Origin: Pseudomonas abieticivorans
GTDB taxonomy: Bacteria > Pseudomonadota > Gammaproteobacteria > Pseudomonadales > Pseudomonadaceae
Reading direction: 5' to 3'
DNA: 64,000 nt
Assembly (NCBI RefSeq): GCF_023509015.1
Contig: NZ_CP094975.1
Location: 6,317,501-6,381,500, forward strand
Shown here: positions 27,814-37,211 of the stretch, piece after piece
How positions within the stretch are numbered: the stretch's first letter is position 1
Layout: each line of letters starts with the position of its first letter
Translations under genes and position numbers: made by a program
The notes under the pieces: model-generated
What the model was told of the DNA's origin: nothing
The model's database searches: none
The model's input: the letters and a program-made list of their open reading frames with translations, nothing else

Positions 27814-29076
27814 TTACTGCGTATACCGCTGCACCTCCATCGCACTGCGGTCCAGGCGTTTTTCCATCGCCGCGACAAACCCCTGCAACGGCATCAACGC
27901 CGCCCCCGCATAGCCCGGGTACTGCACCTGAAACGGTGCCGCCGTGGACAAGCTGCGCAATTGGTCCAGGCTCTGCGCCACGTAGCTCAAGCTGACAAAC
28001 TGCTCGCCGGTATGGTCATTTACCCAACGTTTGAACAGGATCGTGCCGCCTGGCGCTGCGTCGTTCTGCGGGTATTCGGCAATCTTCCAGTCAAAGCCCA
28101 ACAGCGTGCGCAACTGCGCGATGTTGCTGTCGTGGCCCACGTAGGCCAGCCATTTCGTCCCAGGCGGGCTACCCGCGGTGGCTGGTTGCAAGGCCTCCAG
28201 GATTTGCCCGAGCAGTTGCGAGGCACCGCGCTGGGCGATGTAGGGCACGTGGTTGCTCAACGCGTATTTACCTGAACGCAAAGCCATCAAGCGCGACACG
28301 TCGGCGGCCGTGCGCCCCTCGCCAAACGCCACCTGGTCCAGCGGCAGGCCTTCGGCGTATTCCATGCGGATCGTCTCGCTCATGGCCGCGCCCACGCTCA
28401 GGGGGCCGCCGAGCTTGATCGTGCCGCCTTTGTTTTTCAGCGCCCAGGGCTGCTCGCTCAGGGCACAGGTTTTTTTCGCGCAGGGCGTCGGCACCCCCAC
28501 CAATTGCTGCATCGCCAACAACGGTGCGGCGTAATGCTGGCGCGCAGCATCCACGCTGCCGCCCATGGCCTGCACCATGGCTGCCTGGGTACGGGCCGGG
28601 TCCAGCGGGGCCAGGCCATTTTCGCTGCCATGGAACAGTCGGTCGTCACGCTCGCGGGCATGCTGCACCGGCACCTTGCAGCCGGGGAACATCCCCGCCA
28701 GCAACGCGGCGCTAGTGGCCTGGGTGCGCGCCACCGGGCTGGACCACACGTAGGCATCGCCGGCCGCTGGGCACTGGCCGGCCTTGAACAGGCCGAGTTC
28801 ATCCAGGGTGTGCCGCTGCCATTGGCCCAATAGCTCGATGGCGTCGCGCCCATGGGCGGTCAGCTGCCCGTCGCGGGTACCGAATGCCGGCCAGGTCTTC
28901 GCCGACCAGCTTTGCAGTTCGGCGGTATCGGTGGCTGGGCGGATGCCGTGGCGCATCACCAGCACCACCTTGTCCAAACGCAAGCCGGTGGTGTCCAGCG
29001 GCGCGGAAAATGCCGGCAGGGCCAGGCATACGCCCAGCGCCAATCCCACACAGTGCAACACAGTCGATTTCATCAT
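27814..29076 (-). CDS. Histidine acid phosphatase (phytase / glucose-1-phosphatase type)
   Basis: The product is 420 residues with a signal peptide ending AFSA, so periplasmic. VMRHGIRPATD near mature residue 15 is the RHGxRxP catalytic motif and VGHDSNIAQL holds the HD proton-donor motif near residue 300. Length and motifs fit the AppA phytase/Agp glucose-1-phosphatase group. The start ATG ATG at 29071-29076 lies 7 nt after the stop of a TonB receptor gene, so the two are almost certainly translated together. A longer frame inside the receptor gene is less likely. Substrate could be inositol phosphates or another organic phosphate imported by the receptor. Confidence 0.85.
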   Translation of the reverse strand: MMKSTVLHCVGLALGVCLALPAFSAPLDTTGLRLDKVVLVMRHGIRPATDTAELQSWSAKTWPAFGTRDGQLTAHGRDAIELLGQWQRHTLDELGLFKAGQCPAAGDAYVWSSPVARTQATSAALLAGMFPGCKVPVQHARERDDRLFHGSENGLAPLDPARTQAAMVQAMGGSVDAARQHYAAPLLAMQQLVGVPTPCAKKTCALSEQPWALKNKGGTIKLGGPLSVGAAMSETIRMEYAEGLPLDQVAFGEGRTAADVSRLMALRSGKYALSNHVPYIAQRGASQLLGQILEALQPATAGSPPGTKWLAYVGHDSNIAQLRTLLGFDWKIAEYPQNDAAPGGTILFKRWVNDHTGEQFVSLSYVAQSLDQLRSLSTAAPFQVQYPGYAGAALMPLQGFVAAMEKRLDRSAMEVQRYTQ

Positions 29077-29083
29077 CAGGGGC

Positions 29084-31204
29084 CTAGAAGTCATAACGGG
29101 CATTGAGGCTAAGGGTACGGGGCGAACCGGGCTGCAGGTAGTTTTCCTGGTAGTAGGTCCAGTACTTTTTGTTGGCAAGGTTAGTGACGTTGGCGCCGAA
29201 CGTCAGCGCGTGGCCGCCGGCGAGGCGCAGGCGATAACCGCCGCCGGCGTCGAACAGGCTGTAGGCCGGCAGCGTGTTGACGTTGCCCGAGTCCACCGCC
29301 ATTTCGCCGATGCGCTGGGCGCCGGTGTGCAGGAACAGGCCGGGCACCACGGGCACGCGGTAGGTGATCTGAGTCGCGGCCTGGTAATGCGCAGCGCCGG
29401 CCGCACGGTTGCCGTCCACGTCGTCGCCGGCGTCGCGGTACTCCGAGTCCAGCGACATGATGCTGCCTTCCACGGTCAGGTCCGGCGTGGGGTCGATGCT
29501 GGCGTTCAGCTCCAGGCCCTGGTAGCGAATGGTGCCGCTCTGCACATAGACGTTGGCGGCGTTGGTGTACTCGGCGCCGCGATCGATGCGAAAGGCCGCC
29601 GCCGTGGCACTCCAGTTGCGCTGCTGGGCCTTCACGCCCACCTCATATTGCTTGCTGCGCAGCGGGCCTTGGGTCTGGTCGGCGTTGACCGTGGAACTGG
29701 GCGCGGTGCCACCGCTTTCCAGGGATTCGACGTAGCTGGCGTACAGCGTCACGTCCTGGGTGGGCTTGTACATCAGCGCCACGGTCGGGGTGGCCGGCCG
29801 GGCTTTGTAGCGCGTGGCGTCGGAGGTGGCCGAGTCGTGGGTTTCTTCTCGGAAGGTTTCGTTGCGCAGCCCCGCCAGCAAGGACCAATGCTCGCCCAGG
29901 CCGATGGTGTCGCTGGCGAACACTGCGCTTTCGTTGATCTTGTCGTCGCCGTAGGTGCCGCCGCTGTAGTCGATGTTGTACACCGAAAAAATCGTCGGGT
30001 TGTACAGGTTGCCCTTGCCCACGGTGGTCTTGGGCGTGTTCACCGACTTGTTCGAGTTAAGTTCGGAGTAGCTGCTGCCCAGCACCAGGTCGTGACTGAA
30101 CCAGCCGGTAGTGAACTTGCCTTCCAGCGTGCCCATGACGTCGTTGTAGTCGTAGCCGTGGTACTCGGAACTGACCTTGTCGGAGTAGTTGCCGCTATTG
30201 CTGGAGATCTGGTACTGATCCTTGGCGTAGCGGCGGTTCGAGTCACTGTAGCGGTAGGCCAGCTTGCCCTGCCAATCGGGCGAGAACCTGTAGGTCGCGC
30301 TCAAGGTCGACAGGCTGTAGTCGACGTCGGTGTAGGAGCCGTTGCTGTACAGGCGCTTGCTGCCGTCGATGGGCTTGGGCAAGGCGTATTGGGTGTTGAC
30401 GATGATGTCGGTGCCGCCGCTGGTCTTGCGCTGCTGGTACAGGGTGTCGAAGTCGATGCTCAGGTCATCGCTCAGCTGTGCATTCAGCGCCAGGCCCACT
30501 GCGGTGCGGTTGACCTTGGCCCCGCCCGAGGCGGCGTCGCCCTCCTCGTGCACCACGTTCAGCCGGTAACCAAAGCGCGGGTCGTCCAGGCGCCCGCCGG
30601 TGTCCAGGTGCTCCTTGTAGAGGTTGTCGGACTGGTAGCCGGCATCGACGCTGAAGGTGGTCTTGTCGGTGGGCCGCTTGGTCACGTAATTGACGATACC
30701 GCCGGGGCTGCCGAAGCCATACATGAAGCCCGATAAGCCTTTGAGCACTTCGACCCGCTCGAACATCTCCAGGGGCATTTCCACGCCGCGGTTGATGTTG
30801 GCCATGCCGTCGACCTTGTAGCCGTTCAGGTCGTCCAGCGGCAGGCCGCGCACCGCCAGGGTGGCCGGGTGGGTGCCGTAGCTGGAGCTGATGGACGTGA
30901 CCGAGGCGTCGTACTTCACCGCCTCCGACAGGATTCCGGCCTGGCGCGCCTGGATCTCTTCGCTGCTGATGGTCTTGATCGAGAACGGCGTGTCGATCAC
31001 CGCGTGGCTGCCCAGGGCACCACTGGAGGCCTTCTGGTGCAGCGCGGGTTTGCGCTTGGCCGCCTTCACGGTGACCTGGGGCAAGGTGGCCAGCACACTG
31101 TCATCGATGGCCGGCGGCGCATCGGCGGCGAAGCTCGGCAAGCTCAGGGCCAGCGCGGCGAAACCGGCACCGGCACGCACGTACAACGGGGTTTTGCGAA
31201 ACAT
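29084..31204 (-). CDS. TonB-dependent siderophore-type receptor next to phosphatase
   Basis: The product is 706 residues: signal peptide ending SFAA, a probable TonB box near LPQVTVKA, plug domain (about 60-210, with KTISSEEIQARQ, LAVRGLPLDDLNGYKVDGM and FMYGFGSPGGIVNYVTKRP), then the barrel ending LNARYDF. It falls in the TonB-siderophore receptor family, without an STN signalling domain. AAGGTG precedes ATG 31204. It is placed between exbD (114 bp upstream) and a phosphatase gene (7 nt downstream), so it is the outer-membrane gate of a dedicated system. Ligand unknown; a phosphate-bearing iron chelate would fit the neighbour. Confidence 0.88.
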   Translation of the reverse strand: MFRKTPLYVRAGAGFAALALSLPSFAADAPPAIDDSVLATLPQVTVKAAKRKPALHQKASSGALGSHAVIDTPFSIKTISSEEIQARQAGILSEAVKYDASVTSISSSYGTHPATLAVRGLPLDDLNGYKVDGMANINRGVEMPLEMFERVEVLKGLSGFMYGFGSPGGIVNYVTKRPTDKTTFSVDAGYQSDNLYKEHLDTGGRLDDPRFGYRLNVVHEEGDAASGGAKVNRTAVGLALNAQLSDDLSIDFDTLYQQRKTSGGTDIIVNTQYALPKPIDGSKRLYSNGSYTDVDYSLSTLSATYRFSPDWQGKLAYRYSDSNRRYAKDQYQISSNSGNYSDKVSSEYHGYDYNDVMGTLEGKFTTGWFSHDLVLGSSYSELNSNKSVNTPKTTVGKGNLYNPTIFSVYNIDYSGGTYGDDKINESAVFASDTIGLGEHWSLLAGLRNETFREETHDSATSDATRYKARPATPTVALMYKPTQDVTLYASYVESLESGGTAPSSTVNADQTQGPLRSKQYEVGVKAQQRNWSATAAAFRIDRGAEYTNAANVYVQSGTIRYQGLELNASIDPTPDLTVEGSIMSLDSEYRDAGDDVDGNRAAGAAHYQAATQITYRVPVVPGLFLHTGAQRIGEMAVDSGNVNTLPAYSLFDAGGGYRLRLAGGHALTFGANVTNLANKKYWTYYQENYLQPGSPRTLSLNARYDF

Positions 31205-31267
31205 GACTGCACCTTCGAAAACGGCCACTGCGGGCCCTGTTGGTTTTCTGTGGCGCGCACCTCGCCG

Positions 31268-31289
31268 TGGCAGGCCATGGGGCCTGCCA
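31268..31289 (-). promoter_or_regulatory. Intercistronic hairpin between exbD and receptor gene
   Basis: TGGCAGGCC and its exact inverse GGCCTGCCA enclose a 4-base loop. There is no T tract after it on the minus strand, so it is not a typical terminator. It may adjust relative expression or stability of tonB-exbB-exbD versus receptor mRNA. Confidence 0.5.
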
Positions 31290-31318
31290 ACTGCGTTAAG
31301 CGAGGGGCGACGCGAGGG

Positions 31319-31744
31319 TTAAGGGCTAACGGCCTGGGTCACGAAGCCGATCTTGTCCAGGCCACCGGTCTGCGCCGCGGCCATCACCTGCACCACCTTT
31401 TCATAGGGTGTGTTGCGCTCGGCGCGCAGGTGCAGTTCGGGCGTGGGTTGGCGGGCGGCGGCCTGGGCGATCAATGCCGGCAGCTCGCTGTCGGCGATGT
31501 CGCGATCATCCCAGTGCAGGTGGCCGTTGTTGTCCAGGGCCAGGTCCACGGCGGCTGGCGGCTTGTTGTCTTGCTGCGCGGCAGCCTTGGGCAAGTCGAT
31601 TTTCACCGCGTGCTGGATCGCCGGCACGGTGATGATGAAAATCACCAACAGCACCAGCATCACGTCCACCAGCGGCGTGGTGTTGATCTCGGGGTTGAAG
31701 CTGTCTTCTTCCAGCTCATCGCCACCCAACAGTCCACCGGCCAT
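31319..31744 (-). CDS. exbD: ExbD-family energy transducer
   Basis: The product is 141 residues with a short cytoplasmic N-terminus, one membrane helix (INTTPLVDVMLVLLVIFII) containing the conserved Asp for proton movement, and a periplasmic domain. It should work with the adjacent ExbB and TonB to energise outer-membrane transport. Its ATG overlaps the exbB stop by 1 nt (TGATG), showing coupling. Confidence 0.92.
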   Translation of the reverse strand: MAGGLLGGDELEEDSFNPEINTTPLVDVMLVLLVIFIITVPAIQHAVKIDLPKAAAQQDNKPPAAVDLALDNNGHLHWDDRDIADSELPALIAQAAARQPTPELHLRAERNTPYEKVVQVMAAAQTGGLDKIGFVTQAVSP

Positions 31745-32472
31745 CAGACGTACTCCGCCTGAGCGTTGAAGGTGCTGCGCGCAGGCTGGGCACCGCGTGG
31801 CGTGGCGCGGGCGCCGATCACCAGCAGGTCATGCAGCTCGAAGGCGAACTTGCCCAACTCGCCCAGGGTTTGCTTGTTGCTGCGCACCAGCAGGTTGTAG
31901 CCCAGGGTGGCCGGGATGGCCACGGCCAGGCCCAGGGCGGTCATGATCAGGGTTTCGCCCACCGGGCCTGCGACCTTGTCGATGCTCGCGTCCCCGGTCA
32001 GGCCGATCTTCATCAGCGCGTGGTAGATGCCCCACACGGTGCCCAGCAACCCCACGAACGGCGCGCTGGAGCCGACCGTCGCGAGGATCGCCATGCCGCC
32101 CTGCAGTTGCCCGCCCACGCTCAGGGTGGCCTGGCGCAGTGCGCGGGTCAGCCAGTCGCTGAAGGCCGGCGGGTGCATGTCACCGTCCAGCGCTTCGCGG
32201 TGTTGGCGCGCGGCGCTAACGCCGGCATGGGTCAGCTCGGCATAGGCACTGTGGCGGCCCAGTTGCTGCACGCCGTCCTTGAGGGTGGGTGCCCCCCAGA
32301 ACGCCGCCAACAGCTTGGGCGAACGCAGGCGGTGCAACGCCAGGCGCACCAGTTTGTCGGCAATGACGAACCAGGAGGCGATCGACATCACCAACAGCAT
32401 CAGGGCCACGCCACGGGTGACGAGGTCTGCCTGCTCCCACAACACATTCAAGCTCAGCGATCCGGTTTCCAT
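31744..32472 (-). CDS. exbB: ExbB-family (MotA/TolQ/ExbB) proton channel
   Basis: The product is 242 residues with three membrane helices: one near 18-38, and two in the conserved MotA/TolQ/ExbB domain (about 125-215) including GLLGTVWGIYHALMKIG and the Thr/Ala-rich GETLIMTALGLAVAIP. AAGGA precedes ATG 32472. It lies 80 bp after tonB and overlaps exbD. Confidence 0.92.
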   Translation of the reverse strand: METGSLSLNVLWEQADLVTRGVALMLLVMSIASWFVIADKLVRLALHRLRSPKLLAAFWGAPTLKDGVQQLGRHSAYAELTHAGVSAARQHREALDGDMHPPAFSDWLTRALRQATLSVGGQLQGGMAILATVGSSAPFVGLLGTVWGIYHALMKIGLTGDASIDKVAGPVGETLIMTALGLAVAIPATLGYNLLVRSNKQTLGELGKFAFELHDLLVIGARATPRGAQPARSTFNAQAEYV

Positions 32473-32552
32473 GTGCTTTTCCTTTCTTTGAAGTGAGCGC
32501 CGCCCTGACCGGGAGGCCCTTCGATAATTGGGGGGTGTTGCCGGGGTGGCGA

Positions 32553-33263
32553 TCAGCTGTCGAGCTGGAACCTGAGCGGCACGATCACGTAGACCGACTC
32601 CGCATGGCCGTCTTCCAGGTAAGGCTTGAACAATGCGCCGCGTGCGGCCGCCCTGCCGGCCTCGTCGAGGTTGCCAAAGCCTGATGAACGCACCACGTCG
32701 ATCGCCCCGGGCTTGCCGTGCTCGTCCACCAGCACGCGCAAAATCACCGTGCCTTCGTGGCCGTCTTCACGGGCGCTTTCAGGGTATTGCGGTTGCGGTT
32801 CGCGCAGGTATTGCACGCCACGGGTAAGGGTCTTGGGTTGCGGTGGCGGCGCAGGCGTGGCGGCCACGACGGGCGCGGCGGCCGGGGTGCTGATGGCCGT
32901 AGGGCCAGGTGTGGCGACCGGCGCCACCGGGTGCTGCGCGACCTGTGGCTTGGCAACCGGCTTGGGGCGTGCCACCGGGTGCACCGCAGCGACCGGCGCA
33001 GGTGTGACCGGCACAACCGGTGGCGGTGGCGTCGGCGCGGCACTGGCCGCAGGCGCAGGCGCCGGCTCATTGATCACCGAGGCGTAGATCGTGCGCGTCA
33101 CTGGCGTGACTGGCACCGTGGCCGACGGACGATTGAGCTCGCTCAACACCAACGCGTGCACCGCCAGCACCAGCACCACCACACCGCCGCGACGCAGCAG
33201 GCGGGTGGCACTGCCGGCGGGCAGCGGTTGTAACGGCAACGTGGGCGAAAGGGTTGCATCCAT
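32553..33263 (-). CDS. tonB: TonB-family energy transducer
   Basis: The product is 236 residues: one N-terminal membrane helix (about 25-44, GGVVVLVLAVHALVLSELN), a Pro/Ala/Val-rich periplasm-spanning stretch (about 65-150), and a C-terminal TonB domain (about 155-236) with YPESAREDGHEGTV. It would carry energy from ExbB-ExbD to the receptor. Two ATGs 6 nt apart are possible; 33263 is preferred because GGAGG lies 9 nt upstream, while 33269 is too close. First gene of the tonB-exbB-exbD-receptor-phosphatase set. Confidence 0.9.
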   Translation of the reverse strand: MDATLSPTLPLQPLPAGSATRLLRRGGVVVLVLAVHALVLSELNRPSATVPVTPVTRTIYASVINEPAPAPAASAAPTPPPPVVPVTPAPVAAVHPVARPKPVAKPQVAQHPVAPVATPGPTAISTPAAAPVVAATPAPPPQPKTLTRGVQYLREPQPQYPESAREDGHEGTVILRVLVDEHGKPGAIDVVRSSGFGNLDEAGRAAARGALFKPYLEDGHAESVYVIVPLRFQLDS

Positions 33264-33456
33264 GGTCATTCTCCTCCCCCAGGCCTACCGGCCGGGTACA
33301 TCGTGCGCATTCGCTGCGAGCGTCTGGCCTGGGCATTTGCGACACCGGGCAAACGTTACAGGTTGTGTCGCAGGAATATAGGAGCGAGGGATGACAACGA
33401 CGTTACAGCGATTAATTATCAGGTATGGGTTTTGTGACAAACGCCTGGTGCCCCCC

Positions 33457-34815
33457 TCAATGAACGCTTTTCCCAAAATCGGTGGCCGCCTGGGATGAAC
33501 CGGTTGCCACACGGCCTTTTTGCTCATGCCCCATGCGCAAACGCAGCGCCGCGATGGCCGCCACCACCAGCACCCCGGCGATCACCTTCAAGCCATACAT
33601 GGCATTGCCCGTGGTCTGTTCGATCAGCCCCATCACCGACGGCCCGACAAACCCGCCCAACAAGCCGCACGAGTTGACGAAGCCCAGCCCGCCCGCCAAC
33701 GCCGCGCCGTTGAGGCGGGAAGCGGGATAAAGAAAGATGATCGACTGCACCACAAAGAACATCACTGCCGAGAGGCAGAACCCCAGCAGGCTGATCACAG
33801 GCCCGGCCAGCGAAGCGATGCCAAGGCCAATGGCCATGGTCAGCAGCCCTGTCACCAGCATGCGCCGCGAGCGCTGCGGGCTATTGGCAAACCGTGGCAG
33901 TGCGATGGCGCCTGCCGCTGCTGCAAGCCACGGCAAGGAGGTCAGGAAGCCGATCTGCAAGGCGCTCAAATCGCCGTACTTGCCGATAATGCCCGGCAGA
34001 AAAAAGATCACCGTGTAGATCGTGATCTGGTGGCAAAAGTACACGAAGATAGCCAGCAGTATTTGCGGTGTCAGGCACTGCTTCAAGGAATGACCCGACT
34101 GCCCCGCGCCCTCTTGCGCTTCGCTTGCCAGCCGGCGCTCGATCTGCTGCGCTTCGGCTGGGCTTAGCCAGGTGGCGTCGCTGGGGCGGTTGGGCAGTTT
34201 TTTCCACACTACCATGGCAAAGAACGCGGCGGGCAGCCCCTCAAGCAAGAACATCCACTGCCAGCCACGCCAGCCCAGCACGCCGTCAAGTTGCATCAAG
34301 GCTGCACCCAAGGGCCCGCCGATGATGTTCGCCAAACATACGCCCAGCAGGAAATAACCGGTGGCGCGGGCGCGCTGTTCGCGGCCAAACCAGTAGGTCA
34401 GGTACAGCATCACCCCCGGGAACAGACCGGCTTCGGCGATGCCCAGCAACAGGCGCAACACGTAGAACGATGTCTCGCCCTGCACAAACGCCATGGCTGC
34501 CGAAATCAACCCCCAGGTGACCATGATCCGGGCGATCCAGAACCGCGCGCCGACCTTATGCATGATCAGGTTGCTGGGCACCTCCGACAACGCGTACGTC
34601 AGGAAAAACAACCCTGCCCCCAACCCGTACGCGGCCGCCGATATGCCCAGGTCCACATCCAAGTGATGCTTGGCCAAGGCGATGTTGGTGCGATCAAGAA
34701 AACTCAGCACGTAGGCGGCGATCAGCAGGGGCATGAGTTTGGCGAACAGCAATTTATTCACGGTTGCCGTGTCGCGGGGTGCAGCCTGCACATCAGGCGT
34801 TTTTGTCATTGTCAT
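33457..34815 (-). CDS. MFS transporter, anion:cation symporter type
   Basis: The product is 452 residues with 12 predicted membrane segments. LSFLDRTNIALAKHHLDVDL is the typical start of ACS-family carboxylate/sugar-acid symporters. GGAGG lies 8 nt before ATG 34815. It is the last gene of a minus-strand series GntR-SDR-BKACE-SMP30-MFS-MFS and lies 56 bp after another transporter gene. Substrate is probably an organic or sugar acid, by context. Confidence 0.82.
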   Translation of the reverse strand: MTMTKTPDVQAAPRDTATVNKLLFAKLMPLLIAAYVLSFLDRTNIALAKHHLDVDLGISAAAYGLGAGLFFLTYALSEVPSNLIMHKVGARFWIARIMVTWGLISAAMAFVQGETSFYVLRLLLGIAEAGLFPGVMLYLTYWFGREQRARATGYFLLGVCLANIIGGPLGAALMQLDGVLGWRGWQWMFLLEGLPAAFFAMVVWKKLPNRPSDATWLSPAEAQQIERRLASEAQEGAGQSGHSLKQCLTPQILLAIFVYFCHQITIYTVIFFLPGIIGKYGDLSALQIGFLTSLPWLAAAAGAIALPRFANSPQRSRRMLVTGLLTMAIGLGIASLAGPVISLLGFCLSAVMFFVVQSIIFLYPASRLNGAALAGGLGFVNSCGLLGGFVGPSVMGLIEQTTGNAMYGLKVIAGVLVVAAIAALRLRMGHEQKGRVATGSSQAATDFGKSVH

Positions 34816-34871
34816 GGGGCGAGCCTCCAGTCACATCGTCAATCGGAACAGCGCAGTTGCGGTGCCGTAGT

Positions 34872-36194
34872 TCAAATGCCCGGGTGGGCCACCAATACTT
34901 CCGGGCGATGGGAAAACAGCTGCAGAAAGGCCCCGCCCAGTGCGCAACCGGCCATCACGAAGAAGCACACGGTGTAGCCGCCCAGGCTGGTCCAGCCGCC
35001 GCCCATGGTGATCAAACTGCCCATCAACACCGGCGCAATGCCGCCGCCGATAAACATGGCGGTGGTGATGATGCCGTTGGCGGTGGAGGTCGCCGAGGGT
35101 TGCGCGGAGTCCGACGCTACCGCGTAGTAAATCGGCCAGACCGCATTGGCCACCAGGCCAAACAGCAATTGCACGACGACGATGATCAGCGTGGTGCTGG
35201 CGAAGTAAAACGCGCCCACGCTCACCGCCATCCAGACCCCGCAGATGATCAGGGTGACGCGCCGGCCAATGATGTCCGACAACGACGGCCAGACCAGTTG
35301 CCCGATGATGCCGGTCAGGGTGAACACCACGCTCATGCCGGCCGACTCGGCCAACGACAGGTTGAGGATGTTGTACAGGTAGGCCGGCAGCACAATGTTC
35401 ACGCCCATGTACACCACCTGCGTCAGCAGGGTATTGCCAGCGGTCAGCGCGATGTTGCGATTGGCCAGGGTGGCCTTGAAAGTGCTCCAGGCCTGGCCCT
35501 TGACGTTCGGCGAGGGCGTGCTGTCGGGGGCGGTCATGCCCTTGGCGGCGATGTCGGTGTACAGCTGGGTGATGCGTTCGGCGGTCGAGTAACGCGACCA
35601 GAAGATCATCAGCGGTAGCGCCACCACGAAGGCGAAGAAAAACACGTAGCGCCAATTCTCTTCGCCAAAGGTGGTGATGACGAAACTGGCGACGATACCG
35701 CTGAGCATCGCGCCGATCGGGTAGCCGGTGTGATGCGCGCCCAAGGCAAAGCCGCGCCGTTCCACCGGCCACCACTCGGCCGTGTTGCTCACACCCACCG
35801 GTTCGCCCCAACCTGCGCCGAGGTTCACGCCCACCCGCAAAGCGATGAACGATGCCAGGTGCGCGCTAAGGAACTTGAAGCCCGACAAAAACGATATCGC
35901 GGTGTAACCCAGCACCAGGGGCACCTGGAAGCGTGCACGTTTCCAGCCGCCGCCATAGCGGTCGCTCCACACCGAGCCTGGGATATCGAGCACCGCCAGC
36001 GCCAGCATGACCACCGTTGCCACGGTGCCCCATTGGTCGGCCGACAGTTCGAAGTGCTTGGAAATGGTCGGCCCCAGGCGCAACACAATCTCGCGATCGT
36101 AGGCGTTCAGAATCCAGATCATCCAGCACACCAGCAACGACACCCACGAGTAGCGATGAATCTTGCCCAACGATGCATTCTTATTATTTTGCAT
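34872..36194 (-). CDS. MFS transporter, organic acid type
   Basis: The product is 440 residues with 12 predicted membrane segments. WILNAYDREIVLRLGPTISK is an ACS-like first helix with the usual Asp-Arg. It follows the SMP-30 lactonase gene by 80 bp and precedes a second, dissimilar MFS gene by 56 bp. Two transporters in one catabolic operon suggest two substrates or two affinities. GGAG precedes ATG 36194. Confidence 0.8.
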   Translation of the reverse strand: MQNNKNASLGKIHRYSWVSLLVCWMIWILNAYDREIVLRLGPTISKHFELSADQWGTVATVVMLALAVLDIPGSVWSDRYGGGWKRARFQVPLVLGYTAISFLSGFKFLSAHLASFIALRVGVNLGAGWGEPVGVSNTAEWWPVERRGFALGAHHTGYPIGAMLSGIVASFVITTFGEENWRYVFFFAFVVALPLMIFWSRYSTAERITQLYTDIAAKGMTAPDSTPSPNVKGQAWSTFKATLANRNIALTAGNTLLTQVVYMGVNIVLPAYLYNILNLSLAESAGMSVVFTLTGIIGQLVWPSLSDIIGRRVTLIICGVWMAVSVGAFYFASTTLIIVVVQLLFGLVANAVWPIYYAVASDSAQPSATSTANGIITTAMFIGGGIAPVLMGSLITMGGGWTSLGGYTVCFFVMAGCALGGAFLQLFSHRPEVLVAHPGI

Positions 36195-36274
36195 GAGGGT
36201 CTCCAGCGCGCCATGCGCGCCTTATAGGGAGGAGTTTGTGTCGTCCTTGACCGTCAGTTCGGTCGGTCGGGGGT

Positions 36275-37153
36275 TCAGCTGGCAAAGCGCCGTTCGGCCA
36301 CGCCTTTTACACCCAGCCCGGTAATGGCGAACAACGCACCGCGCTGCTGGCCGTCAGCGGGAAAACGCGGCAGCGGTGGCTTGGCCATGGAGGTCACGTA
36401 CAGGGTGTCCAGGTTGGGCCCACCGAAGGTCAGGCTGGTGACCTTTTTCACCGGCATGTCGATGATGCGGTCGACCTGGCCGTCGGGGCTGTAGCGCACC
36501 AGCTTCCCGGCATACACCAGGGCCTGCCACAGGTAACCTTCGGCATCCACGGTGCACCCATCGGCCGCGCCGCCGCCTGTGGTGTCAACCTTGGCGAACG
36601 TCCGTCGCCGGGCCACGGCGCCGGTGGCGTTGTCGTAGTCATAGGCCCAGATGTCCCCGGACCAGGTGTCGGCGAAGTAGAAGGTTTCGCCGCTGGGGCT
36701 CCAGCACGGGCCGTTGGATACGATGATGCCTTCGTCCAGCGTGTGCAGGCTGAGGTCGGGGTCCAGGCGATACAGCTTGGCGCTGGCGTGCTCTTCCAGG
36801 GTGTCCATGGAGCCGAAGATAAACCGCCCCTGGCGGTCGACCTTGCCATCATTGAGGCGGTTGTTCGGGTGCCCTGGCTCCGGGTCGACGAGCAGTTGCA
36901 GCTCGCCGCTTGGCAGGTCCAGGTTGTAGAGGCCGCCCTGCAACGCGACGATGGCCGCGTCGCCGTTCTGGCGCAGGGCCATGGAGCCGATTTTCTGCCC
37001 CACGTCCCAGGCGCGCAACTCGCGGCCGTCATCGGTGCAGCGCAGTACCCTGCCGTCAAAACTGTCGATCCAGTACAGGCGTTGTTGCTCGATGTCCCAC
37101 ACCGGGCCTTCGCCCAGTGTCGTTTTCACATCGACGAGAATGTCGATACGCAT
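36275..37153 (-). CDS. SMP-30/gluconolactonase family lactonase
   Basis: The product is 292 residues, a six-bladed propeller of the SMP-30 family. LGEGPVWD carries the first metal-binding Glu, NNRLNDGKVD the Asn ligands and YFADTWSGDIW the catalytic Asp region. These enzymes open sugar lactones to aldonic acids. Context: SDR dehydrogenase, BKACE enzyme and sugar-acid transporters on the same strand. GAGGTG precedes ATG 37153. Confidence 0.85.
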   Translation of the reverse strand: MRIDILVDVKTTLGEGPVWDIEQQRLYWIDSFDGRVLRCTDDGRELRAWDVGQKIGSMALRQNGDAAIVALQGGLYNLDLPSGELQLLVDPEPGHPNNRLNDGKVDRQGRFIFGSMDTLEEHASAKLYRLDPDLSLHTLDEGIIVSNGPCWSPSGETFYFADTWSGDIWAYDYDNATGAVARRRTFAKVDTTGGGAADGCTVDAEGYLWQALVYAGKLVRYSPDGQVDRIIDMPVKKVTSLTFGGPNLDTLYVTSMAKPPLPRFPADGQQRGALFAITGLGVKGVAERRFAS

Positions 37154-37211
37154 GTGTTCACCTCGGTCTTGTTGTTATGGGAGATGACTGCTGTTAAGCG
37201 TGTGGCCGTGG

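Noticed and set aside
33264..33456. Fur box before tonB
   Set aside because: The AT-rich part near 33405-33425 (GATTAATTATCAGG) resembles one half of a Fur site but the other half is missing; not strong enough to annotate.
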